Of a stretch of DNA of 64,000 nucleotides, positions 10,301-18,113 are shown one piece after another. The translations under genes and the position numbers were made by a program. The stretch's first letter is position 1; every line of letters starts with the position of its first letter. Source of the DNA: Woeseiaceae bacterium (GTDB lineage Bacteria > Pseudomonadota > Gammaproteobacteria > Steroidobacterales > Woeseiaceae); the NCBI GenBank assembly GCA_024640365.1, contig JAHEFE010000010.1, positions 1-64,000 on the forward strand. The letters run 5' to 3'. Under the pieces are notes generated by a model that saw only the letters and a program-made list of their open reading frames with translations, had not been told where the DNA came from and ran no database searches.

Positions 10301-10380
10301 GCATTAGAACTGAGGCTCACACTAACGAGCAGTGCAGCGGCGAACAGTTTTAAACGTCCTAGTTGCTTAATTATTTTCAC
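7375..10380 (-). CDS. TonB-dependent receptor with carboxypeptidase-regulatory-like N-domain
   Basis: The 1001-residue outer-membrane receptor has a signal peptide (to about residue 29), a carboxypeptidase-regulatory-like beta-sandwich (about 32–115), a plug domain (about 125–260), and a long beta-barrel ending in aromatic-terminated strand YLGARVSF. This is the Oar-like layout common in marine and soil proteobacteria, and the ligand is unknown. GTG 10380 is the start, with GGGGG 7 nt upstream. An insertion around residues 550–561 forms a perfect EF-hand loop pattern. No TonB or ExbBD gene is nearby, so the energy-transducing partner must be elsewhere. Confidence 0.9.
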   Translation of the reverse strand: MKIIKQLGRLKLFAAALLVSVSLSSNAFADTGALKVIVTNESGNPVAGATVSASTSESLSQKSGVTDADGTVRLSGLDPSNEYVVVVTADGYQPVRNENVLVVTERTFNLAYTLQAGDVLEEVVTYGRNDMGQLVDTTSSLQATDVTLDIMDSLPTGRSYQSYLQMAPTTKPTPVENGNPSSKSGVNYSDVPDALGNAAGTSTDNVYYLDGVNITDNTTGTFGANFNSEIIQEQQIITGGVPAEYEGGQGLISRVISKSGSNEFHGSVNYYTQSDSLVADNKHLNNASFSDFDTAFTLGGPIVKDKLWFFTSFQKKDRSEDVIDPVSGSALRTVDTKQDLGFIKLTYQATENDKIVAEYFNDPYDRNGSTSTTVVANRDTTRKQGGDNYKFEYSHSWDDLILTANYVSHEGEISTLSADSINSLNDVAFQDNTTVTNVDMQLGGAGSNDIQFRNKDAFNLTLEYFLDTDHGSHEIKGGYSQITNERNRNRVFTGDMAQYTSIGDVGVDTTLDAYINGTWTGQKDISGDDYNRIRDAMMATDSAYYLGLLDSDTSGDISDAELGAMVFSSTAGNPNGMVNAYKIEMTEQGATNFKTEGDAWFIQDTWSIDDHWTVNAGVRAEKWDHIATDGSKVFTFDYEFAPRLSLVYDINGDGASKVWGFYGRYYDPIRTDMTAFAGTLTGSVLDEQIYAGDRWLSYRVRGGAKGADGFFAPTTKTPYTDEFMLGYERSLTEDQSISFTYSNRVTKDIMEDYDLGLYTDPAQSGDFSLPLSYFGFDVAPVANYFIATLEGGKREYQGAEVTWRKRRSNDSNWFGLVSYSYNDAKGNTNSDGNADFQGDVVFLDPRAPNMMGTQPGNIKHLIKAAGSYAWDNGFEAGLTYAWNSGTVYSSTWAIYGRHLPDLCDPYVYLNANEPWVCPGAIGGATTDSYGILNARAKYVKDFELAGGTYTAEFFLDIFNVLDNQAEARAQDLSAGDGVYSYGEANGWVLPRRFYLGARVSF

Positions 10381-10385
10381 TTTCT

Positions 10386-10464
10386 AACCCCCATAAAGGA
10401 ATTGGATTAATAAACGCATTAGCTGCAACGCATACAACCCCCATAATTGACAACTTCTTGTCAA
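10386..10464 (-). promoter_or_regulatory. Leader of the TonB receptor: repeated SD-like element and inverted repeat
   Basis: The 11-base element TTATGGGGGTT (minus strand) occurs twice, at 10386–10396, where it supplies the ribosome-binding site, and at 10436–10446. Just upstream is a perfect inverted repeat TTGACAA-N4-TTGTCAA at 10447–10464. The arrangement suggests translational or transcriptional control of the receptor. The function is inferred only. Confidence 0.35.
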
Positions 10465-10528
10465 ACTCAGGATACGTTGTATTTTTGTCACAGAACGTGG
10501 CCGATTTATATCACATCAATCTCAAATA

Positions 10529-10557
10529 TGTATAGATTATTATGTATTTTCGGTAAA
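10529..10557 (-). promoter_or_regulatory. Candidate sigma-70 promoter of the TonB receptor
   Basis: On the minus strand, TTTACC (10557–10552) and TATACA (10534–10529) are separated by 17 nt in an A/T-rich stretch. This would give a 5' leader of roughly 140 nt. The rest of the gap to dbpA (10565–10731) shows nothing recognisable. Confidence 0.45.
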
Positions 10558-10731
10558 TATAATCATATTGTGGTGTTGTGAAAAACCAACAATCAACGGT
10601 GCTCAGCCGGCCCCGCTTTGCATTGACTCAATATGGGAATCAAGCCGCGGATATGATCCTGACACCAGCGAATAAGCAGGCTGGGACGGGGATTCTCACC
10701 ACTCCACCGGATCCAGATGGCCTACACTCCG

Positions 10732-12156
10732 TCAGCGCTGCCTTGAGGATTTTTCGGGTTGGCCGCGCAAGATGCGAGTCCGGAAAGAGCGTCCCTTAAG
10801 TTTGCCGCTGCCGAGCTTATTTAAGGCAGCTTGAGCGACGTCGCGCTCGACCGCCACGTAAGCACGATTATCGAAGACGTCAATCTTGCCGACCTTGGCG
10901 CCCGGAATTCCATTTTCGCCGGTCAATGCACCCAGAATATCGCCCGGTCGTATCTTTTGTTTTTTGCCGGCATCAATCAGCAGCGTCTCCATCGCCGGCT
11001 TGTCCGGTGCTTGTTGTAAAACGCTCGCGGCCGGTAGTGGCTCACTATCAATAGAGTGCCCCAGGTAATCACGCAGCAAAGCGACCTTGTAACCTTCCTT
11101 GTCGCTGATAAATGAGTGCGCCGAACCGAAACTGCCCGCACGCCCCGTGCGACCAATGCGATGCACATGCATTTCGGCATCGCGCGCGATGTGAAAATTG
11201 ATAACCGCATCCAGAGAATCAATATCGAGGCCGCGGGCAGCGACGTCAGTCGCGACCAGCACAGAAATACTTTTGTTTGCAAAGCGCAGCAGCGTCTGGT
11301 CCCTGTCCCGCTGATCCAGGTCGCCGTGGAGTGCCAGCGCACTAAAGCCATGATTACGTAATTCGGCGGCGATATCCTGCACCTGTTGCTTGGTGCTGCA
11401 AAACACAACTGTCGATTGCGGTCTGTACTGCATAAGCACCAAACGCACTCCGAGCAAGCGCTGCTCGTCACTCTCAACATCATAAAAATGCTGCTGAATC
11501 GTGCTGCTGTCATGACGAGACTCTACTTTGACCAGCAGTGGATCGATCATTACTCGCTCGGCAATGGATTGAATTTGACTCGGATAGGTCGCGCTGAATA
11601 ACATCGTCTGTCGCGCTTTCGGCGTTTGCTCAATGATTGCATCAACAGATTCCTGGAAGCCCATTTCCAGCATGCGATCCGCCTCGTCCAAAACCAACGC
11701 GGTCAGGCCGCTTAAGTCCAGAGTGCGTTTACGCAGGTGGTCTTCGACGCGCCCTGGCGTGCCGACGAGAATATGAGCGCCATGCTGCAAAGAGTCCGCC
11801 TGCGTTCTCAATGGCGAGCCACCGGTTAGAGTCAGCACCTTAATGTTTTGCATGCCGCGTGCGAGGCGACGAACCTCCCTCGCGACCTGATCCGCCAGCT
11901 CACGGGTCGGGCACAACACTAATGACTGTGGTTTAAGAACTTCAATATCGAGGCGCGCCAGCAGGCCAAGACCAAACGCGGCAGTCTTACCGGAACCGGT
12001 TTTACCCTGCCCGATGACATCGCGACCAGCCAGTATGGTGGGCAAACTCTGCGCCTGAATAGGCGTCATTTCCGCATAACCGAGCGACGTCAGGTTGTCC
12101 AGCAATTCGCTGGATAGTTCAAGAATGGAAAAAGAAGATTCGTTCACGACATGCAT
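10732..12156 (-). CDS. dbpA: ATP-dependent RNA helicase DbpA
   Basis: The 474-residue DEAD-box helicase has Q motif (MTPIQAQSLP), Walker A GKTGSGKT, motif [10 protein letters not shown], motif III SAT and motif VI HRIGRTGRAG. The C-terminal 75 residues (IDAGKKQKIRPGDILGALTG onward) are the DbpA RNA-binding domain that recognises helix 92 of 23S rRNA, which separates DbpA from RhlE, SrmB and DeaD. DbpA remodels late 50S assembly intermediates. ATG 12156 gives an N-terminus like that of E. coli; GTG 12171 would add five residues. No partner gene is linked. Confidence 0.93.
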   Translation of the reverse strand: MHVVNESSFSILELSSELLDNLTSLGYAEMTPIQAQSLPTILAGRDVIGQGKTGSGKTAAFGLGLLARLDIEVLKPQSLVLCPTRELADQVAREVRRLARGMQNIKVLTLTGGSPLRTQADSLQHGAHILVGTPGRVEDHLRKRTLDLSGLTALVLDEADRMLEMGFQESVDAIIEQTPKARQTMLFSATYPSQIQSIAERVMIDPLLVKVESRHDSSTIQQHFYDVESDEQRLLGVRLVLMQYRPQSTVVFCSTKQQVQDIAAELRNHGFSALALHGDLDQRDRDQTLLRFANKSISVLVATDVAARGLDIDSLDAVINFHIARDAEMHVHRIGRTGRAGSFGSAHSFISDKEGYKVALLRDYLGHSIDSEPLPAASVLQQAPDKPAMETLLIDAGKKQKIRPGDILGALTGENGIPGAKVGKIDVFDNRAYVAVERDVAQAALNKLGSGKLKGRSFRTRILRGQPEKSSRQR

Positions 12157-12404
12157 CCTGTGTATGGCCACAGATTACAGGAGTTTTCCGCCCAGTTGGT
12201 TTAATTCAACGTTACCGACCCAGTACTGGTCGTACGGGATCACGACGATCTGCTAATTTAAAAAAACACTTGTCGCAGTGTGCTCGACGTCAAATACAAA
12301 TACCACTGGCCTCAGCTGCGCGTCGGCAGAATATGGAATGCTGCTTGGGACGTACTATCCAGATGACACATTCCTAACATACACTGCGACAACACTTGGC
12401 AATG

Positions 12405-12422
12405 ACCGGGCACAGACCCGGT
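12405..12422 (+). promoter_or_regulatory. Hairpin just before the mttB-like start
   Basis: ACCGGG (12405–12410) and CCCGGT (12417–12422) form a perfect six-base stem with loop CACAGA. It ends 4 nt before the probable ribosome-binding site (CTGGGG 12426–12431). It could be an operator or an mRNA structure limiting translation. No known regulator site is recognised. Confidence 0.3.
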
Positions 12423-12436
12423 AACCTGGGGTGGGT

Positions 12437-13978
12437 ATGAGTGATAAATCAAGACACAGGAAAACTGGCGGCCGAGAAGCTCGACGGGTTTCCCGGCAGC
12501 GATCGCAAACCCAGGCAGCCGGTTTTATTGACCGCAAAATTCCGTACTACGAATTACTCGATGATGCAGCGCTCGAACGCATCGAAGAGCATGCGGACAC
12601 CGTGCTTGAAGAAATCGGTATCGACTTCAAGGAATTCCCTGAAGCCCTCAAATTATTTGCTGGCGCTGGCGCCGACGTCAAAGGCGAACGCGTACATTTT
12701 CCACGCGGTATGTGCCGCTCCATCATCCAGGCAACCGCCCCTGCCGAATTCACGCAGTACGCACGAAATCCTGCCAACAATGTCATCATCGGCGGCAAGC
12801 GTACGGTCATGGCACCGGCATATGGTTCACCATTTGTACGCGACCTCGATAAAGGGCGGCGCTACGCGACGCTTGAGGATTTTCGCAATTTTGTAAAGCT
12901 GACTTATATGTCGCCGGGACTGCATCACTCCGGTGGCACCGTTTGCGAGCCGGTGGACATACCAGTAAACAAACGGCACTTCGATATGGTGTATAGCCAC
13001 ATCAAGTACAGCGACAAACCATTTATGGGTTCCGTGACGCACCCCGATCGAGCCCAGGCCACCGTAGACATGGCCAAGATCGTATTCGGCGACGAGTTTG
13101 TCGAAAACAACACCGTCATCACCAGCCTGATCAATGCCAACTCTCCCCTGACTTTCGATGCCACCATGCTAGGCGCCGCAACGGTTTATGCCCACCATAA
13201 CCAGGCGACGGTCATCTCGCCTTTTATTCTCGCTGGTGCGATGTCGCCCGTAACCTTTGGCGGAACGATTACCCAGATTCTTGCAGAGGCCATGGCAGGT
13301 ATGGCCTATGTGCAACTGGTGAAACCAGGTGCGCCGGTCGTTTTCGGGACCTTCGCCGCGGCCATATCCATGCAATCGGGCGCACCGACTTTTGGTACAC
13401 CGGAACCCAGCCTCGTGATGTTTGCCGCCGCTGCTCTCGCACGAAGACTGGGCGTTCCTTTTCGCGGTGGCGGCGCGTTGTGCGCATCGAAGATTGCTGA
13501 CGCCCAAGCCGCCTACGAGTCTGCCAACACGTTGCAAGCATCAGCAATGGCCGGTGTAAATTTTATGCTGCATACGGCTGGGTGGCTCGAGGGCGGTCTA
13601 GCCATGGGCTACGAAAAATTCGTGATGGACGTCGATCAGGCCAATATGGTGCAGGTACTGCTGGGCGGTGCCGATATTTCCGATAACGGGATGGCAATGG
13701 ATGCCCTGCGCGAAGTGGGACCCGGCGCCCACTTTCTTGGCGCGACTCACACGCGGGCCAATTTTGAAAATGCATTCTATCGATCGACGTTGTCGGACAA
13801 CAACAGTTTCGAACAATGGGAACAGGAAGGCTCACGAGACATGGCAACTCGCGCCAATGCCGTCTGGAAATCGATGCTCAAAAATTACCAACCGCCACCG
13901 TTGGACGAAGCAATCGATGAACGACTGCTGGATTACATCGCCCGCAGCAAAGCAGCATATGCTGACCGCAATTATTGA
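12437..13978 (+). CDS. MttB-family (trimethylamine/betaine-type) methyltransferase, non-pyrrolysine
   Basis: This 513-residue protein spans one MttB-family domain, from YYELLDDAALERIEEHADTV near residue 35 to the C-terminus. Archaeal MttB moves a methyl group from trimethylamine to a corrinoid protein using pyrrolysine. Non-pyrrolysine homologues such as Desulfitobacterium MtgB act on glycine betaine. There is no in-frame TAG here, so it belongs to the second group. ATG 12437 is preferred over GTG 12431 for its spacing from CTGGGG. It sits 135 nt upstream of the DMGDH-like/sox/betA operon, so betaine demethylation is the likely job. No corrinoid-protein or corrinoid-reactivase gene is in the window, so the methyl acceptor is unknown. 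Confidence 0.85.
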   Translation: MSDKSRHRKTGGREARRVSRQRSQTQAAGFIDRKIPYYELLDDAALERIEEHADTVLEEIGIDFKEFPEALKLFAGAGADVKGERVHFPRGMCRSIIQATAPAEFTQYARNPANNVIIGGKRTVMAPAYGSPFVRDLDKGRRYATLEDFRNFVKLTYMSPGLHHSGGTVCEPVDIPVNKRHFDMVYSHIKYSDKPFMGSVTHPDRAQATVDMAKIVFGDEFVENNTVITSLINANSPLTFDATMLGAATVYAHHNQATVISPFILAGAMSPVTFGGTITQILAEAMAGMAYVQLVKPGAPVVFGTFAAAISMQSGAPTFGTPEPSLVMFAAAALARRLGVPFRGGGALCASKIADAQAAYESANTLQASAMAGVNFMLHTAGWLEGGLAMGYEKFVMDVDQANMVQVLLGGADISDNGMAMDALREVGPGAHFLGATHTRANFENAFYRSTLSDNNSFEQWEQEGSRDMATRANAVWKSMLKNYQPPPLDEAIDERLLDYIARSKAAYADRNY

Positions 13979-14113
13979 AGCGACAATTAGATGGGCATAG
14001 AGCGCACCACTATTTGATAAGCGATTACTGCCCGAGGGACGGTCTGGTTTAGACTGTTGTCATCCAGTCAAAATCACGTTGTGGCATTGAAAACTCAAAC
14101 AAGAGGTGCGGTG

Positions 14114-16570
14114 ATGAAGTCGGAGGCAAAAGTTGTTGTCATAGGCGGCGGTGTAGTTGGCGTAAGCGCTCTCTATCACCTGGCCAGGAAAGGCTGGGGT
14201 GACGATGTGGTACTGCTTGAGAAAGCGGAGCTGACCTCGGGATCCACCTGGCACGCTGCCGGCTTGTTGCCCCTGTTTAACATGAGCTACAGCGTTGGCC
14301 AGTTGCACCGTCACTCGGTCAATCTCTATCAAGAGCTCGAAGCAGAAACCGGACAAAATGTTGGCTTTCGCAAAGTCGGCAACCTGCGTATGGCCATGAA
14401 TCAAGACCGCATGGACGAGTACTACCAGTATGCGGCCACCGCCAAGACCATAGGCGTCGACGTACGTTTTCTGAAACCATCAGAGATCAAGGATCTCTGG
14501 CCGATGTGCGTCACCGACGGCCTGGTCGGGGGCATCTTTCACCCTGACGATGGTTACATTCAACCCGCCGATCTGACCCAGGCACTAGCCAAGGGTGCAC
14601 GTGCACGGGGCGCCACCATCTATCGAAAGACGCCAGTCTTGCACATTGAACAAACAACATCCGGCCGTTGGCGGGTTATCACACCCAACGGCGACATCCT
14701 GTGCGATCACGTTATTTCTGCCACCGGTAACTATGCTCGCAAAACAGGCGAAATGGTCGGGCTCGATATTCCCGTCATACCGGTTGAACATCAATTCATC
14801 GTCACAGAACCACATCCTGAATTACAGGCACGGCGGGCACGCGGCGAACCGGAAATGGGAGTTCTGCGTGAACCGGATGGTTCATGGTATCTGCGCGAAG
14901 AGGCCGGCGGCTTCATCCTGGGACCGTACGAACACGGCGCGCCCTGCTGTTATGTCGACGGACCGGCACCGGACGCGGAGTACGAGCTATTCCAGGAAGA
15001 CATCGATCGTCTCGCGCCACATATAGTCGCTGCCATAGCACGCGTACCGGCGTTCGCAGAGGTGGGCATCAAGCAAGTTTACAACGGTGCGATTGCTTAC
15101 ACCCCTGACGGCAATCCCATCGTGGGTCCCGCGTGGGGACTCGATAACTTTTGGCTCAATGAAGGTCACAGCTTCGGCATAACGGCTGCGGGCGGCGCTG
15201 GCTGGCAATTAGCGGAATGGATCGTGGACGGCGAACCCACGGTCGATATGCTCGGGGTCGAACCGCGACGTTTCGGCGACTACGTCAACAAGGAATACCT
15301 CAAGGCAAAAAATGAAGAGGCTTATTCCCACGTATTCACTATTCATTATCCCGACGAGGAGCGTCCGGCCGGCAGACCATTGCGCACTCCGCCATGTTTT
15401 GAACGTCTCCAGGACATGGGAGCGGTTTTCGGTCAAAAGTCGGGCTGGGAACGCGCCAACTTTTTCGCGACCGATGGTATGCCACAGGAAGATGACTGGT
15501 CTTTCCGCCGCTCAAACTGGTTTGCCGCTGTGCGCCGCGAAGTGGAACACGTAAGCAATAACGTTGGCTTACTGGATATGACATCGTTCGCCAAATGTCG
15601 CATTGCGGGTCCAGGTGCAGAGGCATTCCTCGACTACTTCGTCGCCAACAAGCTACCTCAGTCAGTCGGCGGTATCGCGCTGTGTCATGCACTTAACAAA
15701 ACCGGTGGCATACATTCAGAGTTTACGATTCGCCGCGAAACCAACGGTTCCTTCTACCTGGTTTCAGCCGGTGCATTGCAACGTCTCGATCATGACTATT
15801 TGCAAAAGCACATGCCGCGAGACGGGTCTGTGCACTTCACCCAACTTAGCGGAGCAGTCGGTGTCCTGGTAATTGCAGGTCCGCGCGCTCGAGATCTGAT
15901 GGAACGCGTTTCGGAAGCTGATTTTTCCAACGAGGCTTTTGGCTGGTTGCAGGCTCGCGACATACTGGTCGGAATGACGCCGGTAAATGCCATGCGCGTC
16001 AATTACGTCGGCGAGCTCGGCTGGGAACTGCATCATCCGCTCGACTATCAAAATCAGTTATTCGATACCTTGTTTGCGGCCGGTGAAGATCTCGATCTGA
16101 AACCTTTTGGCATTCGCGCCATGGATTCCATGCGCTACGAAAAATCCTACCGCATGGTTGGCACCGAACTGTCCACAGAGTATTCAGCGTACGAGTCCGG
16201 TATGGGTCGGTTTGTGCAAGCGGACAAAGGAGACTTCCTCGGCAAAAAAGCATTGCTGGCGCGGCAGGCGGCGGGACTTGAATATCAGCTGGTCACACTG
16301 GAAGTTAACGACATTGATGAAGCAGACGCGCTTGGCAATAACGCGCTGACCAAAGACGGCAACGTCATCGGACGAGCAACGGGAGGCAACTTCGGGTTCC
16401 GGGTGCAAAAGTCGCTCGCCCTCGGAATGGTTCGACCGGAATTTGCAGCACCAGGCACTACACTGAAAATTGAAATCCTTGGCAAGACCTATCCGGCAGT
16501 TGTAATTCCGGATAGCCCGTTTGACCCGAGTAATGAAAGGCTTCGCAACATCAACGGCGCCAACGACTAA
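14114..16570 (+). CDS. Dimethylglycine-dehydrogenase-like flavoprotein with GcvT domain
   Basis: The 818-residue protein has an N-terminal DAO domain with dinucleotide motif [11 protein letters not shown] (residues 9–19), then GSTWHAAGL, whose His47 matches the residue carrying covalent FAD in mammalian dimethylglycine and sarcosine dehydrogenases. A central FAO_M linker (about 385–440) and a C-terminal GcvT plus GcvT_C region (about 440–810) follow, where tetrahydrofolate would take the one-carbon unit. The expected reaction is oxidative demethylation of dimethylglycine to sarcosine with formation of 5,10-methylene-THF. ATG 14114 has AAGAGGTG upstream. soxB begins 4 nt after the stop, so this gene heads a tight seven-gene operon. 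Confidence 0.87.
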   Translation: MKSEAKVVVIGGGVVGVSALYHLARKGWGDDVVLLEKAELTSGSTWHAAGLLPLFNMSYSVGQLHRHSVNLYQELEAETGQNVGFRKVGNLRMAMNQDRMDEYYQYAATAKTIGVDVRFLKPSEIKDLWPMCVTDGLVGGIFHPDDGYIQPADLTQALAKGARARGATIYRKTPVLHIEQTTSGRWRVITPNGDILCDHVISATGNYARKTGEMVGLDIPVIPVEHQFIVTEPHPELQARRARGEPEMGVLREPDGSWYLREEAGGFILGPYEHGAPCCYVDGPAPDAEYELFQEDIDRLAPHIVAAIARVPAFAEVGIKQVYNGAIAYTPDGNPIVGPAWGLDNFWLNEGHSFGITAAGGAGWQLAEWIVDGEPTVDMLGVEPRRFGDYVNKEYLKAKNEEAYSHVFTIHYPDEERPAGRPLRTPPCFERLQDMGAVFGQKSGWERANFFATDGMPQEDDWSFRRSNWFAAVRREVEHVSNNVGLLDMTSFAKCRIAGPGAEAFLDYFVANKLPQSVGGIALCHALNKTGGIHSEFTIRRETNGSFYLVSAGALQRLDHDYLQKHMPRDGSVHFTQLSGAVGVLVIAGPRARDLMERVSEADFSNEAFGWLQARDILVGMTPVNAMRVNYVGELGWELHHPLDYQNQLFDTLFAAGEDLDLKPFGIRAMDSMRYEKSYRMVGTELSTEYSAYESGMGRFVQADKGDFLGKKALLARQAAGLEYQLVTLEVNDIDEADALGNNALTKDGNVIGRATGGNFGFRVQKSLALGMVRPEFAAPGTTLKIEILGKTYPAVVIPDSPFDPSNERLRNINGAND

Positions 16571-16574
16571 CGCT

Positions 16575-17822
16575 ATGAAGTATTCGGCGCTCAATCTGCT
16601 GCGCAATGGGCTGCGTCACAATCGTGACTGGCCTGAGGCCTGGCGTCATCCCGAACCCAAAAGTCACTACGATGTGATTATTGTCGGCGGCGGCGGTCAT
16701 GGGCTGGCGACAGCGTATTACCTGGCCAAGGAACATGGCCTGCGCAACATTGCAGTCCTCGAGAAGAACTGGATTGGTGGCGGCAATACCGCGCGCAACA
16801 CGACCATCGTCCGATCCAACTATCTCTGGACCGAAGCCGCACTACTTTACGAAAAATCGATGCAACTGTGGGAGGGTCTCAGTAACGATCTCAATTACAA
16901 CGTCATGTTTAGCCAACGTGGTGTATACAACCTCGGCCACACGCTGCAAGACATGCGTGATATTGAGCGACGCGTGTCCGCCAATCGTTTGAACGGACTG
17001 GATGCGGAGATTGTTACCCCCGATCAATTGAAGCGGGCAATTCCAGCATTGAACACGTCGGCCTCTGCGCGCTATCCAATCCTTGGTGCTTCGCTACAAC
17101 GCCGTGCAGGTGTCGCGCGCCATGATGCCGTTGCCTGGGGTTTCGCGCGCGCCGCTGATGCGCTCGGCGTCGATATCATCGAACAATGCGAAGTCACCGG
17201 AATTGAACGTCGCAACAACAAGGTCACCGGCGTGCAAACCTCACGCGGACATATCACAGCGGATAAAGTCGGCGTTGTTGTCGCCGGTCATGCGAGCGTA
17301 CTGGCCAACATGGCCGGGCTGCGCCTTCCCATCCAAAGTCACCCATTACAGGCATTTGTTTCCGAGCCACTAAAACCCGTCCTGGATACCGTCGTCATGT
17401 CGAATGCAGTACACGGTTACGTCAGCCAATCTGACAAAGGCGAACTCGTCATCGGCGCGGGCATCGATGCCTACAACGGTTATGGCCAGCGCGGCAGCTT
17501 TGCGACCATCGAACACGCCCTGCAAGCCATCATCGAGTTGTTTCCCTCATTCAGTCGTCTGCGTCTTTTGCGCTTGTGGGGTGGCATCGTCGATGTCTGT
17601 CCCGATGCCTGCCCGATTATTAGCAAGACACCGGTTAATGGGCTTTATTTCAATTGCGGTTGGGGTACCGGCGGCTTCAAGGCAACGCCCGGGTCGGGCT
17701 GGGCCTTCGCTCATACCATCGCCCGGAACCGTCCACACGAATTAAACGCACCGTTTAGTCTTGATCGTTTTGCCACTGGCGCACTGGTCGATGAACATGG
17801 CGCGGCCGCAGTGGCACACTAG
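16575..17822 (+). CDS. soxB: Heterotetrameric sarcosine oxidase, beta subunit
   Basis: The 415-residue protein has the SoxB dinucleotide motif [15 protein letters not shown] near residue 36 and [17 protein letters not shown], typical of the beta subunit. ARHDAVAW contains His183, matching the His that carries covalent FMN in SoxB. This subunit oxidises sarcosine at non-covalent FAD and passes electrons through FMN. Start ATG 16575 lies 4 nt after the upstream stop. Gene order B-D-A-G is the standard one, and soxD follows after 8 nt. Confidence 0.93.
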   Translation: MKYSALNLLRNGLRHNRDWPEAWRHPEPKSHYDVIIVGGGGHGLATAYYLAKEHGLRNIAVLEKNWIGGGNTARNTTIVRSNYLWTEAALLYEKSMQLWEGLSNDLNYNVMFSQRGVYNLGHTLQDMRDIERRVSANRLNGLDAEIVTPDQLKRAIPALNTSASARYPILGASLQRRAGVARHDAVAWGFARAADALGVDIIEQCEVTGIERRNNKVTGVQTSRGHITADKVGVVVAGHASVLANMAGLRLPIQSHPLQAFVSEPLKPVLDTVVMSNAVHGYVSQSDKGELVIGAGIDAYNGYGQRGSFATIEHALQAIIELFPSFSRLRLLRLWGGIVDVCPDACPIISKTPVNGLYFNCGWGTGGFKATPGSGWAFAHTIARNRPHELNAPFSLDRFATGALVDEHGAAAVAH

Positions 17823-17830
17823 GGAGACAT

Positions 17831-18109
17831 GTGCGAATGCTGTTAATCGAATGTCCCTGGTGCGGTCAACGTGCTGAAACCGAATTCAGTTACGGCGGCG
17901 AAGCGGGCATAACACGACCGATAGATCCATCTGCCCTGGATGATGCAGAGTGGGCCGACTATTTATATATGCGCAACAACCCCTGTGGGTCAATCAAGGA
18001 ATTGTGGAATCACAGCCAGGGCTGCCGCCGCTGGTTCGGCGTCGAGCGCGATACCGTCAGTTATAAAATAGCCGGCAGTTTCAAACTGTATGCGGGCGAG
18101 GAGAAATAG
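17831..18109 (+). CDS. soxD: Sarcosine oxidase, delta subunit
   Basis: The protein is 92 residues from GTG 17831, or 90 from ATG 17837; AGGGAG at 17821–17826 allows either. It has CPWCG near the N-terminus and a later HSQGCRRWF, matching the Cys3-His zinc site of SoxD. SoxD is a small structural subunit of the sarcosine oxidase tetramer. It lies between soxB and soxA with very short gaps. Confidence 0.93.
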   Translation: MRMLLIECPWCGQRAETEFSYGGEAGITRPIDPSALDDAEWADYLYMRNNPCGSIKELWNHSQGCRRWFGVERDTVSYKIAGSFKLYAGEEK

Positions 18110-18113
18110 CCCG

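Noticed and set aside
10367-10444. A 25-codon leader frame overlapping the TonB receptor start
   Set aside because: It has no ribosome-binding site, and its ATG is part of the repeated SD-like element, so coding is unlikely.
12437-13978. Pyrrolysine-containing MttB
   Set aside because: There is no in-frame TAG in the reading frame, so it belongs to the non-pyrrolysine homologues.
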